Program-made: the position numbers and the translations under genes
Assembly: GCF_014696675.1 (NCBI RefSeq)
Contig: NZ_JACJQN010000014.1
Coordinates: forward strand, 123,567 to 187,566
Direction: 5' to 3'
Length of the DNA: 64,000 bases
From: Phormidium tenue FACHB-1052
GTDB lineage: Bacteria; Cyanobacteriota; Cyanobacteriia; Phormidesmidales; Phormidesmidaceae
In this document: piece after piece, positions 53,747 to 63,860 of the stretch
Layout of the letters: each line of letters starts with the position of its first letter
Numbering within the stretch: position 1 is the first letter of the stretch
Notes under the pieces: model-generated
Told to the model about the DNA's origin: nothing
The model's input: only the letters and a program-made list of their open reading frames with translations
The model's database searches: none

Positions 53747-54781
53747 ATGCAACCATCGCTGTTGAACCCCGTTCCCATGGCACCGTCTTCTCCTACGCAA
53801 TTGCACCCCCTTAGCTTGTTAGCCCAGGTGAGTAGTCGCCAGGCCACCGGCTGTCTTCAGGTCATTACCCCAACTAACACTTGGCTATTGCACCTAGATC
53901 AAGGCCAGCTCACCTATGTTTCTACCGTTGACCGAGCCTTTGAGCGACTAGATAGCCATTTGCGGCGGTTAAGTGTGCAGGTGCCATCGTTGGTGAGCGC
54001 AGTGCGCGTGCAGGTGCGACTCCTCTTTGAGCAGCAGGCCACCACAGCCACCGCCGACTATCAGGCCATTTGCTGGCTAGTCGAGCAGCAGCACTTGCAC
54101 CCCAATCAAGCGTCAACCCTCGTCGAAACGCTCTCTAAAGAAGTGCTAGAAGCTTTTTTAGACGTGCGCCAGGGCAGCTATGAATTGGTTGAAGGCAACA
54201 GCTTGGGCAACGCCCCCCGATATTGCCAGCTCAATCTGCGCACCACAGTAGAAGAATGCTACGCCCGTCTCAAACAGCGCCGCAATGGCCTTAGCCAACT
54301 CAATGGTGGCTACTCGCCTAAGGGGGCCACCACCATAACCACGACCGAGGCTGCTCCTGCAGTAGCCGTCAGTGGCCCTAACCTCCAGACGGGGGGCATA
54401 AAGCCAGGCGCTAAAGCCCATTACACCATTGCCTGCATCGACGATAGCCCTACCGTGCTCCAGGCGATTAACAGCTTTTTAGACGACAAGATTTTCTCGG
54501 TCATTATGATTGATGATCCCGTCAAAGCGCTGATGCAGGTAATTCGAACTAAGCCCGATTTGATTTTGCTCGATGTCACTATGCCTAGCCTAGACGGCTA
54601 TGAGCTTTGCTCGCTGCTGCGCCGCCACCCAGATTTCAAAAATACTCCCATTATTATGGTGACGAGCAACACCGGGTTTATCGATCGCGCCAAAGCAAAG
54701 TTAGTGCGATCGTCGGGCTATTTAACGAAGCCCTTTGATCAGTCAGATTTGCTCAAATTCATTTTTAAGTATTTGAATTAG
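53747..54781 (+). CDS. pixG: PATAN-domain response regulator (PixG type)
   Basis: A 344-residue protein with an N-terminal PATAN-like domain (LSLLAQVSSRQATGCLQVITPTNTWLLHLDQGQLTYVST) and a C-terminal receiver (IACIDDSPTVLQAINSFL, LILLDVTMPSLDGYELC, MVTSNTGFIDRAKAKLVRSSGYLTKPF). First gene of a six-gene chemotaxis operon. Because the downstream receptor is a cyanobacteriochrome MCP, this corresponds to PixG of the phototaxis system rather than PilG. A 188-base gap precedes the CheY gene. Confidence 0.87.
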   Translation: MQPSLLNPVPMAPSSPTQLHPLSLLAQVSSRQATGCLQVITPTNTWLLHLDQGQLTYVSTVDRAFERLDSHLRRLSVQVPSLVSAVRVQVRLLFEQQATTATADYQAICWLVEQQHLHPNQASTLVETLSKEVLEAFLDVRQGSYELVEGNSLGNAPRYCQLNLRTTVEECYARLKQRRNGLSQLNGGYSPKGATTITTTEAAPAVAVSGPNLQTGGIKPGAKAHYTIACIDDSPTVLQAINSFLDDKIFSVIMIDDPVKALMQVIRTKPDLILLDVTMPSLDGYELCSLLRRHPDFKNTPIIMVTSNTGFIDRAKAKLVRSSGYLTKPFDQSDLLKFIFKYLN

Positions 54782-54969
54782 TCTGAGTTTTTTGGGCTTT
54801 ATTTTCAGATATTTGCGATCGCCCTTGCAGCTTTTTCTGGGCTGGTCTAGCACCTGGCGACCGTTGAAAACTTCTATAACTGGGCCTGCCCAAGCGATTG
54901 AGATCGGCTTTTTTAGGCAACAGTTCAAAGCAAGAGCAGCAATCTATCCACTCTTTAGGTAACTCGATT

Positions 54970-55356
54970 ATGCAAGCGACTCTAGCAGGCACCATTTTGG
55001 TGGTTGAAGATACCCCATCCGAAATGGAGCTAATGGTGCACTACCTCCGCGACAGCGGCTGTACTGTGATCTGCGCCGTAACGGCCCAAGAGGCTTTAGA
55101 CAAGGCCGCCCAACACCCCCCTGATGTCATCGTCAGCGACGTGGTCATGCCCGGTATGAGCGGCTTTGAGTTGTGCCGCAGCCTCAAAAAACAGCCCGCT
55201 ACAGCCCACGTACCGATCGTGCTCTGCACCTCTAAAAACCAAGATATCGATCGGCTGTGGGGCATGCGCCAAGGAGCCGATATCTACCTTACCAAGCCCT
55301 ACACCCGCGAGCAGCTAGTGCAGGCCGTGCTCACGGTGATCAAGGTGAATCGATGA
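54970..55356 (+). CDS. pixH: CheY-like response regulator (PixH type)
   Basis: A 128-residue single receiver: ILVVEDTPSEMELMVHYL, phospho-Asp in VIVSDVVMPGMSGFELC, and VLCTSKNQDIDRLWGMRQGADIYLTKPY. The ATG at 54970 begins the conserved part; the frame's first ATG is 24 codons upstream and unlike the family. The TGA overlaps the next ATG (ATGA at 55353), showing translational coupling with the CheW gene. Confidence 0.9.
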   Translation: MQATLAGTILVVEDTPSEMELMVHYLRDSGCTVICAVTAQEALDKAAQHPPDVIVSDVVMPGMSGFELCRSLKKQPATAHVPIVLCTSKNQDIDRLWGMRQGADIYLTKPYTREQLVQAVLTVIKVNR

Positions 55357-55871
55357 GTAATCTATCGCTAGCTCGATCCCAGTCATCGGGCGAGGGCAGT
55401 CTGGCGACCCAAGCGCTCACGCCGCTGACCCACAGCTATTTGCGCTTTACCCTGGGCACCCAACCGGCCCTGCTGCCCACCCGCCAGGTGCAGGAGGCGA
55501 TCGCCACCCCCGCCGCCCGCATTACCCCCATGCCCAACATGCCCCCCGCCCTCTTGGGGCTGATAAACCGCCGCAGCCGGGTGTTGTGGGTGGTTGACCT
55601 AGCCCTGCTGCTGGGCCTGCCCACGGCCTACCCCAACTCGCAGCAGTACAACCTCGTGCTCATGCAGCTAGGCACAGTGGCCCTGGGGCTGCGGGTGAGC
55701 CAAATCGACGGCATTCTCAGTCTCTCGCCCCAGCATATGCAGCCCGCTCCCACCCATGTACCCCCGGGTTTGGTGCCTTTTCTGCGGGGCTGTGTGCTGC
55801 AAGAGGGAGAAGTGCTGCTGGGGCTAGATGGCGAAGCCCTGCTGCGCGCCCCGGCTATGCAGGCGATTTAA
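55353..55871 (+). CDS. pixI: CheW-like adaptor (PixI type)
   Basis: A 172-residue CheW-domain protein: YLRFTLGTQPALLPTRQVQEAIATPAARITPMPNMPPALLGLINRRSRVLWVVDLALLLG is the CheW core, and PPGLVPFLRGCVLQEGE the end. It starts at the ATG overlapping the PixH stop. It links PixJ to PixL. Confidence 0.92.
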   Translation: MSNLSLARSQSSGEGSLATQALTPLTHSYLRFTLGTQPALLPTRQVQEAIATPAARITPMPNMPPALLGLINRRSRVLWVVDLALLLGLPTAYPNSQQYNLVLMQLGTVALGLRVSQIDGILSLSPQHMQPAPTHVPPGLVPFLRGCVLQEGEVLLGLDGEALLRAPAMQAI

Positions 55872-56037
55872 CCCTGTTTACTGCCGTTTTCCCCAGCCCT
55901 AGCCCCAGGGGCTAAGGCTACCTGCTCTCCCTACTATCAGCAGTTTGCCAGGCATCGCTAACGTCACGTTGCCCCTAAGCCTATTGGGCAGCCCTATTTC
56001 TCGACCCAACTCAGCTCATTCATAAGGTAGTTGACCC

Positions 56038-59000
56038 ATGACCACAGATTTTCGACCCTATACTCCTACCAACGCGGCTGAAGAGCCCGACCCGATTAAC
56101 GGCAAGGCCCATAGCCCGGATCCCACAGCCAACAACTTCCAGGGGTTGATGTATCGCGGGGTAGCCTACGGCCCAGACATTAAAAACACGGTCAAAATTA
56201 CCCAGCGATCGCAGTTTGGCTGGGTGCAGTGGTTCAGCAACCTGAGCGTGCGGCAAAAGCAGCTCGCCGGTCTGTTTACCTCCGAAGCGATTTCGGTGCT
56301 GGGCCTGGTGGGGGTGGGGTCGCTGTTGATTATCTCTGGCGGGCGCAGTCAGCTGCTCAACCAGGCCAAGGCCGAGCTGGCGGTCACCGACATTGAGTAC
56401 AACATCAAAATCAACCAGATGGGGTTTGGCTTTCGGGGCCAGTCTGACAACCCCGCCATCATCAATGCAGCGGTAGCTTACGCCAGCGGTGAAGCCGTGC
56501 CGTCGAGCGCGATCGCCTCGGTGCAGCAAATTCTCAAAAACGAAATCAAGGCCCGCAACATTGAGTACGCCACTCTGGTGGGCAACGATCGGAGAATTAT
56601 TGCCAATGCCAACCGCGATCGCCGGGGCCAGTCGTTTGACCCCAATGGCCTGGTGGGTACCATGCTGCAAAACCCTCGCCAGATCAAAACTAGCGCCATC
56701 GTCAGTTGGGCTGAGCTGCGCAACGAGGCCCCACCCCTGCCAGCGGGCTTCACCGACCAAGACGCGCTGATTCGCTACACCATTACCCCCGTTAACGACC
56801 CAGCTTCGGGACAGGTGGTGGGGGCACTGGTTTCCGGCGATATCGTCAACGGCAAAGACGTCATTCCCCGCGAGTCGATCGCGCCGTTTGGCAACGGCTA
56901 CAGCGCCATCTACCAGCGGAGCGAAGGGGGCTTTGAGCTAGCCAGCGGCCTCTACGCCGGCGAGAACTCCGAGTTAGACCAGGCTGCTGCCAACGTGCCC
57001 CTCGACTCCTCTACGTTGATCGAGCAGGCCGTCGCTCGCCCTGGGCAAGAGGTGACCCGCCGCGATCGCATCAACGGCACCACCTACACCCTGGCCGCTC
57101 GCGCGGTCGAAGACTTCAGCGGCGAGCCGATTGCGGTGATGGTACGGGGCACCTCCGAAGCCGGCCTCAACGCGCTAATTGGCAACAGTCTGCGGATTCA
57201 AATGCTGATCGCCCTGGCGGCCCTAGCTGCTAACGCGGTGATTGCCGCCCTGTTGGGTCGCTCCATTTTGCGGCCGATGAAAGATCTTCAGCAGGCGACC
57301 TGGAAGTTTGGCATGGGCGATCGCCAGGCCCGCGCCGAGGTCTACGCCACCGACGAAGTGGGTCAGGTGGCCCAGGCCTTTAACCAACTGGCCGAAAACA
57401 TCACTGCATCAGAAGATCTGCTGCGCCGCCAGGGTCAAAAAGAGCAGCGCTCTGCCGCCCGCGCCAACCTGCTGGCCAGCCTGACCAGCCGCATTCGCCA
57501 GTCGCTCAACGAGCAAACCATTCTCAGCACCTCAGTTGAGGGTCTGAGAGACGTGCTCGAGGCCGATCGAGTGCTGATCTACCGCTTCCATACCGACTTC
57601 AAAGGCGGCGACATTACTGCCGAAGCGGTAGCGCGGGGTTGGAAGCGCGCTATGGGCCAGACCATCAAAGACCCGCTCACGCCCGAGGCCCTAGAGCGCT
57701 ACTACGCCGGACGGGTGACGTTGATGACCAACCGTACCGAGGCCGAACTCTCCCACTGTCACTGCGACATTTTAGAGAGCCTGGAGGTGATGTCTAATAT
57801 GGTGGCCCCGCTGCTAGTCGGCGATGAGCTAATTGGCCTGCTGTGCGTACACCAGTGCGATCGCCCCCGCGACTGGATCACCGACGAAGTCGAACTGCTC
57901 CAGCAGGTTGCCGTACAGATTGGCTATGCCCTCAGCCAGGCTCGCCTGCTGCAACAGCAGGAAGTTACCGCCACCCGCGAGCGCCAGCTCAACGAAATTG
58001 TCTCTCTGATGCGTGAAAGCCTCGATCAGGAGCGCATTTTCCGCACCGCTGTGACCGAAATCCGCCGGGCGTTGCGCAGCGATCGCGTCATTATCTACCA
58101 GTTCGACGCCACTTGGAAAGGCACCTTTGTGGCCGAGTCGATCGAGCAGGGCTGGCCCACCGCCCTGGGCAACGACCTCTACGACCCCTGCTTCAAAGAA
58201 AAATATATTGAGCAGTACCGCCAGGGCCGGGTGCAGGCGGTGGCCAACCTGGCCGAGGCCGGGCTGACCGACTGCCACCTGCGCCAGCTTGAACAGTACA
58301 AAGTTAAAGCCAACCTGGTCGCCCCCATCATCATCAACGACGAGCTGGTCGGTTTGCTGATTGCCCACCAGTGCAGCCACACTCGCAACTGGGATCCGAC
58401 TGAAATCAACTTCTTCCGCCAGATCGGCATTCAGCTGGGCTTTGCTCTAGAGCAGGCCCGCCTCTACACCCAGACCGAAGCCCTCTCCGAAGAACGCCGC
58501 CAAAAGCAAGAAGCCCTACAAATGCAGCTGATTGAGCTGCTCAGTGAGGTTGAGGGGGCCTCCCGCGGCGACCTCACCGTGCGCGCCGATGTCACCGCCG
58601 GCGAGATCGGCACCGTCGCTGACTTCTTTAATTCCATTGTGGAAAGCCTGCGGCAGATTGTGACCAAGGTGAAAAGTTCCACCGAGCAGGTCAACGCCTC
58701 CCTGGGCGAAAACGAAGGGGCCATTCAGACCCTGGCCACTGAGGCCCTGCGCCAGGCCGACGACGTCACCCAAACCCTGGCCTCAGTCGAAGCCATGACC
58801 GCCTCCATTCAGCAGGTGGCCCGCAGCGCTCAGCAGGCCGCCGTGGTTGCCAACAGCGCCTCCACCACCGCCGCAACCAGCGGCCAGGCGATGGATTTGA
58901 CCGTACAAAACATTCTCACGCTGCGAGAGATTATTGGCGAAACCTCCAAAAAGGTGAAGCGCCTGGGCGAATCGTCGCAGCAGATCTCGAAGGCGGTGTC

Positions 59001-59508
59001 GCTAATTAATCAGATCGCCATGCAGACCAACCTGCTGGCCATCAACGCCGGCATCGAAGCCGCCCGCGCCGGGGAAGAGGGCCAGGGCTTTGCGGTGGTC
59101 GCCGAAGAAGTCGGTGAACTGGCCGCCCGCTCTGCCGAAGCCACCAAAGAGATCGAGCGCATCGTCGAAACCATCCAGCGCGAAACCGCCGAAGTGGTCG
59201 ACGCCATGGACCAAAGCACCACCGAGGTAGTCGCCGGTACTCGCCTGGTCGAAGACGCCAAGCAAAACCTGGGCCGCATTCTCGACGTCTCCCAACAGAT
59301 TGACACCCTGGTGCGCTCGATTTCTGACGCCACCGTCTCCCAGGTCGAAATCTCTGAGTCTGTAACTCAGCTCATGCAGGCGATCGCCGCTGAATCCACC
59401 CGCACCTCCCAATCCTCCCTGGAGATCTCCACCTCCCTGCGAGAAACGGTGGATGTGGCGCGATCGCTCCAGGCCACCGTCGGCACCTTCAAGACCGGCG
59501 AAGAGTAG
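56038..59508 (+). CDS. pixJ: Cyanobacteriochrome phototaxis receptor (PixJ type MCP)
   Basis: A 1156-residue photoreceptor MCP. Order: cytoplasmic leader, TM1 (about 80-104), periplasmic sensor (about 105-382), TM2 (384-408), HAMP, GAF1 (about 480-640), GAF2 (about 650-810), second HAMP-like unit and MCP signalling coil with [23 protein letters not shown]2 has the canonical bilin Cys746-His747 (TDCHLR) and a DPCF motif with Cys718; the 28-residue spacing equals that of the DXCF Cys pair in TePixJ. It should bind phycoviolobilin/phycocyanobilin and sense blue/green light. GAF1 keeps Cys574-His575 but has Leu547 in place of the DXCF Cys. It signals to PixL through PixI. Confidence 0.93.
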   Translation: MTTDFRPYTPTNAAEEPDPINGKAHSPDPTANNFQGLMYRGVAYGPDIKNTVKITQRSQFGWVQWFSNLSVRQKQLAGLFTSEAISVLGLVGVGSLLIISGGRSQLLNQAKAELAVTDIEYNIKINQMGFGFRGQSDNPAIINAAVAYASGEAVPSSAIASVQQILKNEIKARNIEYATLVGNDRRIIANANRDRRGQSFDPNGLVGTMLQNPRQIKTSAIVSWAELRNEAPPLPAGFTDQDALIRYTITPVNDPASGQVVGALVSGDIVNGKDVIPRESIAPFGNGYSAIYQRSEGGFELASGLYAGENSELDQAAANVPLDSSTLIEQAVARPGQEVTRRDRINGTTYTLAARAVEDFSGEPIAVMVRGTSEAGLNALIGNSLRIQMLIALAALAANAVIAALLGRSILRPMKDLQQATWKFGMGDRQARAEVYATDEVGQVAQAFNQLAENITASEDLLRRQGQKEQRSAARANLLASLTSRIRQSLNEQTILSTSVEGLRDVLEADRVLIYRFHTDFKGGDITAEAVARGWKRAMGQTIKDPLTPEALERYYAGRVTLMTNRTEAELSHCHCDILESLEVMSNMVAPLLVGDELIGLLCVHQCDRPRDWITDEVELLQQVAVQIGYALSQARLLQQQEVTATRERQLNEIVSLMRESLDQERIFRTAVTEIRRALRSDRVIIYQFDATWKGTFVAESIEQGWPTALGNDLYDPCFKEKYIEQYRQGRVQAVANLAEAGLTDCHLRQLEQYKVKANLVAPIIINDELVGLLIAHQCSHTRNWDPTEINFFRQIGIQLGFALEQARLYTQTEALSEERRQKQEALQMQLIELLSEVEGASRGDLTVRADVTAGEIGTVADFFNSIVESLRQIVTKVKSSTEQVNASLGENEGAIQTLATEALRQADDVTQTLASVEAMTASIQQVARSAQQAAVVANSASTTAATSGQAMDLTVQNILTLREIIGETSKKVKRLGESSQQISKAVSLINQIAMQTNLLAINAGIEAARAGEEGQGFAVVAEEVGELAARSAEATKEIERIVETIQRETAEVVDAMDQSTTEVVAGTRLVEDAKQNLGRILDVSQQIDTLVRSISDATVSQVEISESVTQLMQAIAAESTRTSQSSLEISTSLRETVDVARSLQATVGTFKTGEE

Positions 59509-59671
59509 ATGGGTGAAGGGGTGGATGGGTAGGGGGTAGGGGGTAGATGGATGAATAGCTTCTACCCCAACCATCAACGGTTCATTCCTACCCTACTCCC
59601 TACCCCCGTACTCCCCTACCCTCGTACTCTCCTACCCCCCACCCCCGTACTCTCCTACCCCTTCCCCCACC
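59509..59671. repeat. G-rich/C-rich tandem and inverted repeats before pixL
   Basis: A G-rich strand (GGGTGAAGGGGTGGATGGGTAG and similar, 59509-59556) is followed by a C-rich strand (59561-59671) with three near copies of CGTACTCYCCTACCC. The two halves can fold back on each other imperfectly. The C-rich tract runs up to the pixL ATG, leaving no normal ribosome-binding site. Confidence 0.65.
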
Positions 59672-62600
59672 ATGTCCGACGCAAAGGAACTTGAAATTCG
59701 GCTTCAGTTTCTCGACGAGGCCCAAGAATACCTTGATACCCTGGGCACCCACCTGATGGGCCTGACCCAAACCTTTGAAGCCAGCACCATCAACGAAGCT
59801 CTACGGGCCGCCCACTCGATCAAAGGGGGGGCCGCCCTCATGGGGTTTCAACTTCTCAGCGATCTAGCCCACCACCTCGAAGACAGCCTCAAGGTGCTAA
59901 AGGTGCAGCGAGGCAAGCTTGACATTGATGCCGACCTAGAGCAACTGCTGCTGGCAGCGGTCGACTGCCTCAGCCAAGTGATGGTGGGCCAGCGTCAGTG
60001 CCTCAGCCAGGGCCGCCAATCCCCCGTTGAGGAGCGATGGCTTGAGCACCATGCCGCCCCCATATTCGAGCGGCTCCACGATCGCCTGGGCGACCCGGTC
60101 GAGGAAGACGCCTACTCCATGCTGTCCCCCGAAGACGGCCAGGATGTGATTCCGCTGCTCTTTCAAAGCGAGGTGGAGGGCTGCCTCCAACGGCTAGAGG
60201 GGGTGCTGAGCGAGCAATCGCCCTGCCTGCGAGAAGAGGTTCAAATTCTTGCCCAAGAGCTGGGCGGGCTGGGGGAAATGCTTCAGCTAGAGGCGTTTGT
60301 CAGCCTCTGCCAGTCGGTGGCAAACCAGGTCACCCTGGTCGCGGAGGACGATCTGGTGATGGTTGTGCAGGAAGCCCTGGCCGTGTGGCGGCGCGCCCAG
60401 GCCCTGGTACTCACCGGCCATCTGGGCGAAATTCCGACTCAAATGGTGGTTGTAGGCGCTACTTTCGAGTCTATTCCCATTGCCGAAATCCCTGGCGACA
60501 TCATTCCCCATCTGGAGGATGGCGACATTACCGCCCCCGTCTGGCCCCTCGGGGATGACTCGGCGTTGCAGCCTGACTACTTAGAAGCCGACATCACCGA
60601 CGATGTCGCTGCCTCTTGGTCAGAGTTAGGAGGCAATGCCGAGTTTGAATTCGCAGACGCTGCTGCTGCCCATGGAGCCAACATTCCAAGCACGGCTACC
60701 GGCAGCTCAGCCCCCAACCTCGATGAAGTCGACAGCGATAGCACCGTGCGAGTGCCCGTCAAGCAGATTAACCAGCTCAGCGACCTATTTGGCGAACTCA
60801 CCATCGAGCGCCACCGGCTCGAGCTGGAGGTCAGTCGCCTGCGGGGGCTGGTGGGCACCCTGCAAACCCGCATGCGCACCCTCGATCAGGTGAATAGTGA
60901 CCTGCGCGCCGCCTACGATCGCGTCGCTACCCAAGATGCCTCAGCACCACGGCTGCCCACCGCTCCCGGCTTGCAGAACGGCCTAGCGCTCGTTTCCCAA
61001 ACGGCCGACACCACTCTGCAATCGCAGTTCGATGTGCTCGAACTCGACCACTACCGCGATCTGCACCTGCCCTTTCGCGAAATCATTGAAACGATTATTC
61101 AACTACAGGAGGTAGGGGCCGACATTGAGCTATCGCTCGACGGCACCGAGCAAACCACCCACACCCTGCGCAAAACCTCCCGCCAGCTGCAAAAGAATCT
61201 CACCCAGCTGCGCATGCGGCCCCTGGCCGATGTTTTCGATCGCTATCCTCGCTCCCTCAGGCAGATGTCGTTGCAATACAACAAGCCGGTAGAGCTGAAG
61301 CTCAAGGGCGATCGCACCCTAGTCGATCGCAACGTGCTCGAAGCCCTGCAAGAGCCGCTGATGCACATCATCCGCAACTGCTTCGACCACGGCATTGAGG
61401 ATGCTGAAACCCGCCAGCAGCGAGGCAAACCCGCCGTCGGCACGATCGCCATTAGCGCTCAGCAGCAGAGCAGCCGCACCGTGATCACCATCAGCGACGA
61501 CGGCGGCGGCATTGCGGTAGAAAAAATTCGCGATCGCGCCCGCCAGATGGGCCTCGACGACGGCTTGCTGGCCGCCGCCAGCACCCAGGAGCTGCTGTCC
61601 CTAATTTTTGAGCCGGGCTTTAGCACCGCTAAAACCGTCACCGACCTCTCCGGGCGGGGCATCGGCATGGATGTCGTGCGCAGCAAGCTTAAAGAAATTC
61701 GGGGCGACATTCAGGTCGATACCCAGCTCGGTGCCGGCACCACCTTCACCATCTCCATCCCCTTCACCCTATCCGTGACGCGGGTGCTGATCACCGAGAG
61801 CAAGGGCATGCGCATGGCCTTTCCGGTGGATGCGATCGAAGAAATTTTTGCCCTGCCCGCCGAGTACATCCTGGCCACCGCCGGTCGCGAGAGCTTTGAG
61901 TGGAATGGCGAGCTGGTGCAGCTAGTGCGCCTGGCCGACTGGCTGCACTTCAACTGCCCAGTGGTGATCGAAAGCCCCGAAACCGCCCCTGCCATCTCCA
62001 CCCCCACAGTAATGCTGGTGCGCGCCAACCAGAAACTGGTGGGGCTTCAGGTGGAGCGATCGTGGGGCGAGCAAGAGGTCGCCCTGCGCCGCGTGGTCGG
62101 CAACTTGCCTATGCCTAAGGGCTTCAACAGCTGCACCATCATGGGTGACGGCCAGGTGGTGCCCCTGGTCAATACCGCCGAGCTACTCTACTGGATCGCC
62201 AGCTGCGAAGCCTCTGGTGCCGCTACCCTCGACGACACACCGATGCAGGCTTACCTCACCAGCGGCCCTGGCTACGAGACCAGCACCGCCGCCCGCAAGC
62301 CCACCGTGCTGCTAGTCGACGACTCGATCAACGTGCGCCGCCTGCTCGCCCTCACCCTCGAAAAAGCAGGCTACCAGGTGGCCCAGGCCAAGGATGGTCA
62401 AGACGCCCTCGACAAGCTCACCGCTGGTCTTGCGGTCGAAGCCGTGATTTGCGACGTCGAAATGCCCCGCCTCGACGGCTACGGCTTTTTGGCTCGACTC
62501 AAAGCCGAAACCGAGCACGAAGACCTACCCGTTGCTATGCTCACCTCCCGCAGCGGCCAAAAACATCGTCAGCTAGCTATGAGCCTGGGGGCAGCCGCCT

Positions 62601-62677
62601 ATTTCACCAAGCCTTACAACGAGCAAACCTTGCTCAAAACCCTTGAAGACCTGATTCAGCCTGCCCTGGTGTCCTAG
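59672..62677 (+). CDS. pixL: Hybrid CheA histidine kinase (PixL type)
   Basis: A 1001-residue CheA: Hpt with phospho-His48 (RAAHSIKGGAALMG), a mid-length linker, dimerisation and HATPase domains (HIIRNCFDHGIED, SDDGGGIAVEK, SGRGIGMDVV), a CheW-like domain (RMAFPVDAIEEIFALPAEYI, FNSCTIMGDGQVVPLVNTAELL) and a C-terminal receiver from about residue 878 (VLLVDDSINVRRLL, CDVEMPRLDG, MLTSRSG, YFTKPY). It receives the light signal from PixJ and phosphorylates PixG/PixH. Its linker is much shorter than in the 1499-residue CheA at 30889. Confidence 0.94.
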   Translation: MSDAKELEIRLQFLDEAQEYLDTLGTHLMGLTQTFEASTINEALRAAHSIKGGAALMGFQLLSDLAHHLEDSLKVLKVQRGKLDIDADLEQLLLAAVDCLSQVMVGQRQCLSQGRQSPVEERWLEHHAAPIFERLHDRLGDPVEEDAYSMLSPEDGQDVIPLLFQSEVEGCLQRLEGVLSEQSPCLREEVQILAQELGGLGEMLQLEAFVSLCQSVANQVTLVAEDDLVMVVQEALAVWRRAQALVLTGHLGEIPTQMVVVGATFESIPIAEIPGDIIPHLEDGDITAPVWPLGDDSALQPDYLEADITDDVAASWSELGGNAEFEFADAAAAHGANIPSTATGSSAPNLDEVDSDSTVRVPVKQINQLSDLFGELTIERHRLELEVSRLRGLVGTLQTRMRTLDQVNSDLRAAYDRVATQDASAPRLPTAPGLQNGLALVSQTADTTLQSQFDVLELDHYRDLHLPFREIIETIIQLQEVGADIELSLDGTEQTTHTLRKTSRQLQKNLTQLRMRPLADVFDRYPRSLRQMSLQYNKPVELKLKGDRTLVDRNVLEALQEPLMHIIRNCFDHGIEDAETRQQRGKPAVGTIAISAQQQSSRTVITISDDGGGIAVEKIRDRARQMGLDDGLLAAASTQELLSLIFEPGFSTAKTVTDLSGRGIGMDVVRSKLKEIRGDIQVDTQLGAGTTFTISIPFTLSVTRVLITESKGMRMAFPVDAIEEIFALPAEYILATAGRESFEWNGELVQLVRLADWLHFNCPVVIESPETAPAISTPTVMLVRANQKLVGLQVERSWGEQEVALRRVVGNLPMPKGFNSCTIMGDGQVVPLVNTAELLYWIASCEASGAATLDDTPMQAYLTSGPGYETSTAARKPTVLLVDDSINVRRLLALTLEKAGYQVAQAKDGQDALDKLTAGLAVEAVICDVEMPRLDGYGFLARLKAETEHEDLPVAMLTSRSGQKHRQLAMSLGAAAYFTKPYNEQTLLKTLEDLIQPALVS

Positions 62678-62686
62678 GAGTTCCCC

Positions 62687-63196
62687 TTGGCCTATACTGC
62701 CCTCGCCCGCCGCCGTCCTAGCCCAGAACCCACCCTGCGGCTGATCTGCTTTCCTCTGCGTCAAGCGCACTTTTGCCTGCCCTTGGCCATGGCCCAACGG
62801 GTGATGTCTCGCTCTGGAGCAGAGGCTAGCCTTACCCCTGGACTGATCCAATTGCAAGGAGCACAGGTTCCAGTCGTTGACATTGTTCCTTGGCTCTACC
62901 ACAAAGCCCCGCTACTGCCTGGGCAGGTCATTCACCCTGGCGGTACCACAGCTCTCGCTCAGCCCGATCAGACCATTCTGGTGATTGAGTCTTCTCGCCT
63001 GGGCCACCTAGGGATTCTGGTAGACGATACACCCACCCTAAAGCGTGCCCGTCAATCGGCCTTTAGCCCGATGCCTGCCGCCTACCTAATCGCTCACCAT
63101 CTACAAGGAATCAATACCCTTGTGTCCTTAGGAGGCAGCGAGCCACCGCTGTTTTTGCTGGATGTCGATCAACTCCTGCTGCCATCAGACCCATAA
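62687..63196 (+). CDS. Second CheW-like protein at the end of the pix operon
   Basis: A 169-residue CheW-domain protein: LRLICFPLRQAHFCLPLAMAQRVM, GLIQLQGAQVPVVDIVPWLYH and ILVIESSRLGHLGILVDDTPTLKR. The start is TTG with AGGAG (62676-62680) 6 bases before and only 9 bases after the pixL stop, so it is cotranscribed. It differs clearly from PixI and may be a second coupling or array-building adaptor. Confidence 0.85.
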   Translation: MAYTALARRRPSPEPTLRLICFPLRQAHFCLPLAMAQRVMSRSGAEASLTPGLIQLQGAQVPVVDIVPWLYHKAPLLPGQVIHPGGTTALAQPDQTILVIESSRLGHLGILVDDTPTLKRARQSAFSPMPAAYLIAHHLQGINTLVSLGGSEPPLFLLDVDQLLLPSDP

Positions 63197-63327
63197 GGAG
63201 AATCGACAGTTGAAGACAATGTAGGACTTTAGCCGTTGTCGGGAGTGATTTAGCTGCTCCCCTGCGATATTTTCTAGCCTGTCCGTGTCTCTAATCCTCT
63301 CCTAACCAAGCTGCGGGTTTTATTAAC

Positions 63328-63350
63328 AACATCCCCCTACTGGGGATGTT
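63328..63350. other. Perfect 9-bp hairpin before the ferrochelatase-like gene
   Basis: AACATCCCC (63328-63336) and GGGGATGTT (63342-63350) flank a 5-base loop, 130 bases after the pix operon and 39 before the next ATG. No T-run follows on the plus strand. It may be the pix operon terminator without U-tract or a leader hairpin. Confidence 0.5.
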
Positions 63351-63388
63351 AGCCTATGGGAGAAAGACATCTCCGAGAGGGCCATCGC

Positions 63389-63811
63389 ATGGTTGCAACC
63401 CCCGACGTTATCCAATCGTTTGAACGTTCTACTTCCCCAAGCGGCAGCGGCAAGGTTGCCGTATTGCTCATGGGTTATGGCGAAGTTGAGAGCTACGACG
63501 ACTTTGCTAACTACAACGAGCAAGCCCTAAATTTGCTGACTGCTAAGTTTGCCCCGGTGCCCACCTGGGTCTACCCGCCGCTGGCCAAGGTGCTGGCCGC
63601 CTTCGACCTCCACGAGTGGAGCCACCAGCACGGCAACTTTATCTCCCCCCACAACGCTATTTTTGAGGCCCAGCGGGCCGGCATTGAGGCCAATCTACAA
63701 GAACGCTGGGGCGATCGCATCAAGGTGTTCAAAGCCTTCAACTTTTGTAAGCCCTTCCTGCCCGACCAGGTGCTAGAGCAGATCAAGCAAGAGGGTTACG
63801 ACCAACGGTGA
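63389..63811 (+). pseudogene. Ferrochelatase-like protein, 3' truncated by IS insertion
   Basis: The 140-residue remnant (VAVLLMGYGEVESYDDFANYNEQALNLLTAKFAPVPTW...) matches the N-terminal half of the ferrochelatase/chelatase fold, whose members are usually over 300 residues. The similarity stops near EGYD and the frame ends three codons later; a transposase gene starts 49 bases downstream. The simplest reading is interruption by an insertion sequence. GAGAGGG 8 bases before the ATG at 63389 chooses this start. An alternative is a short standalone variant. The far side of the IS is outside the window. Confidence 0.6.
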
Positions 63812-63860
63812 CAATTTAAGACGCTAGGCTAACCGTCAAGGGCCTTTTGGATATAGTGCC

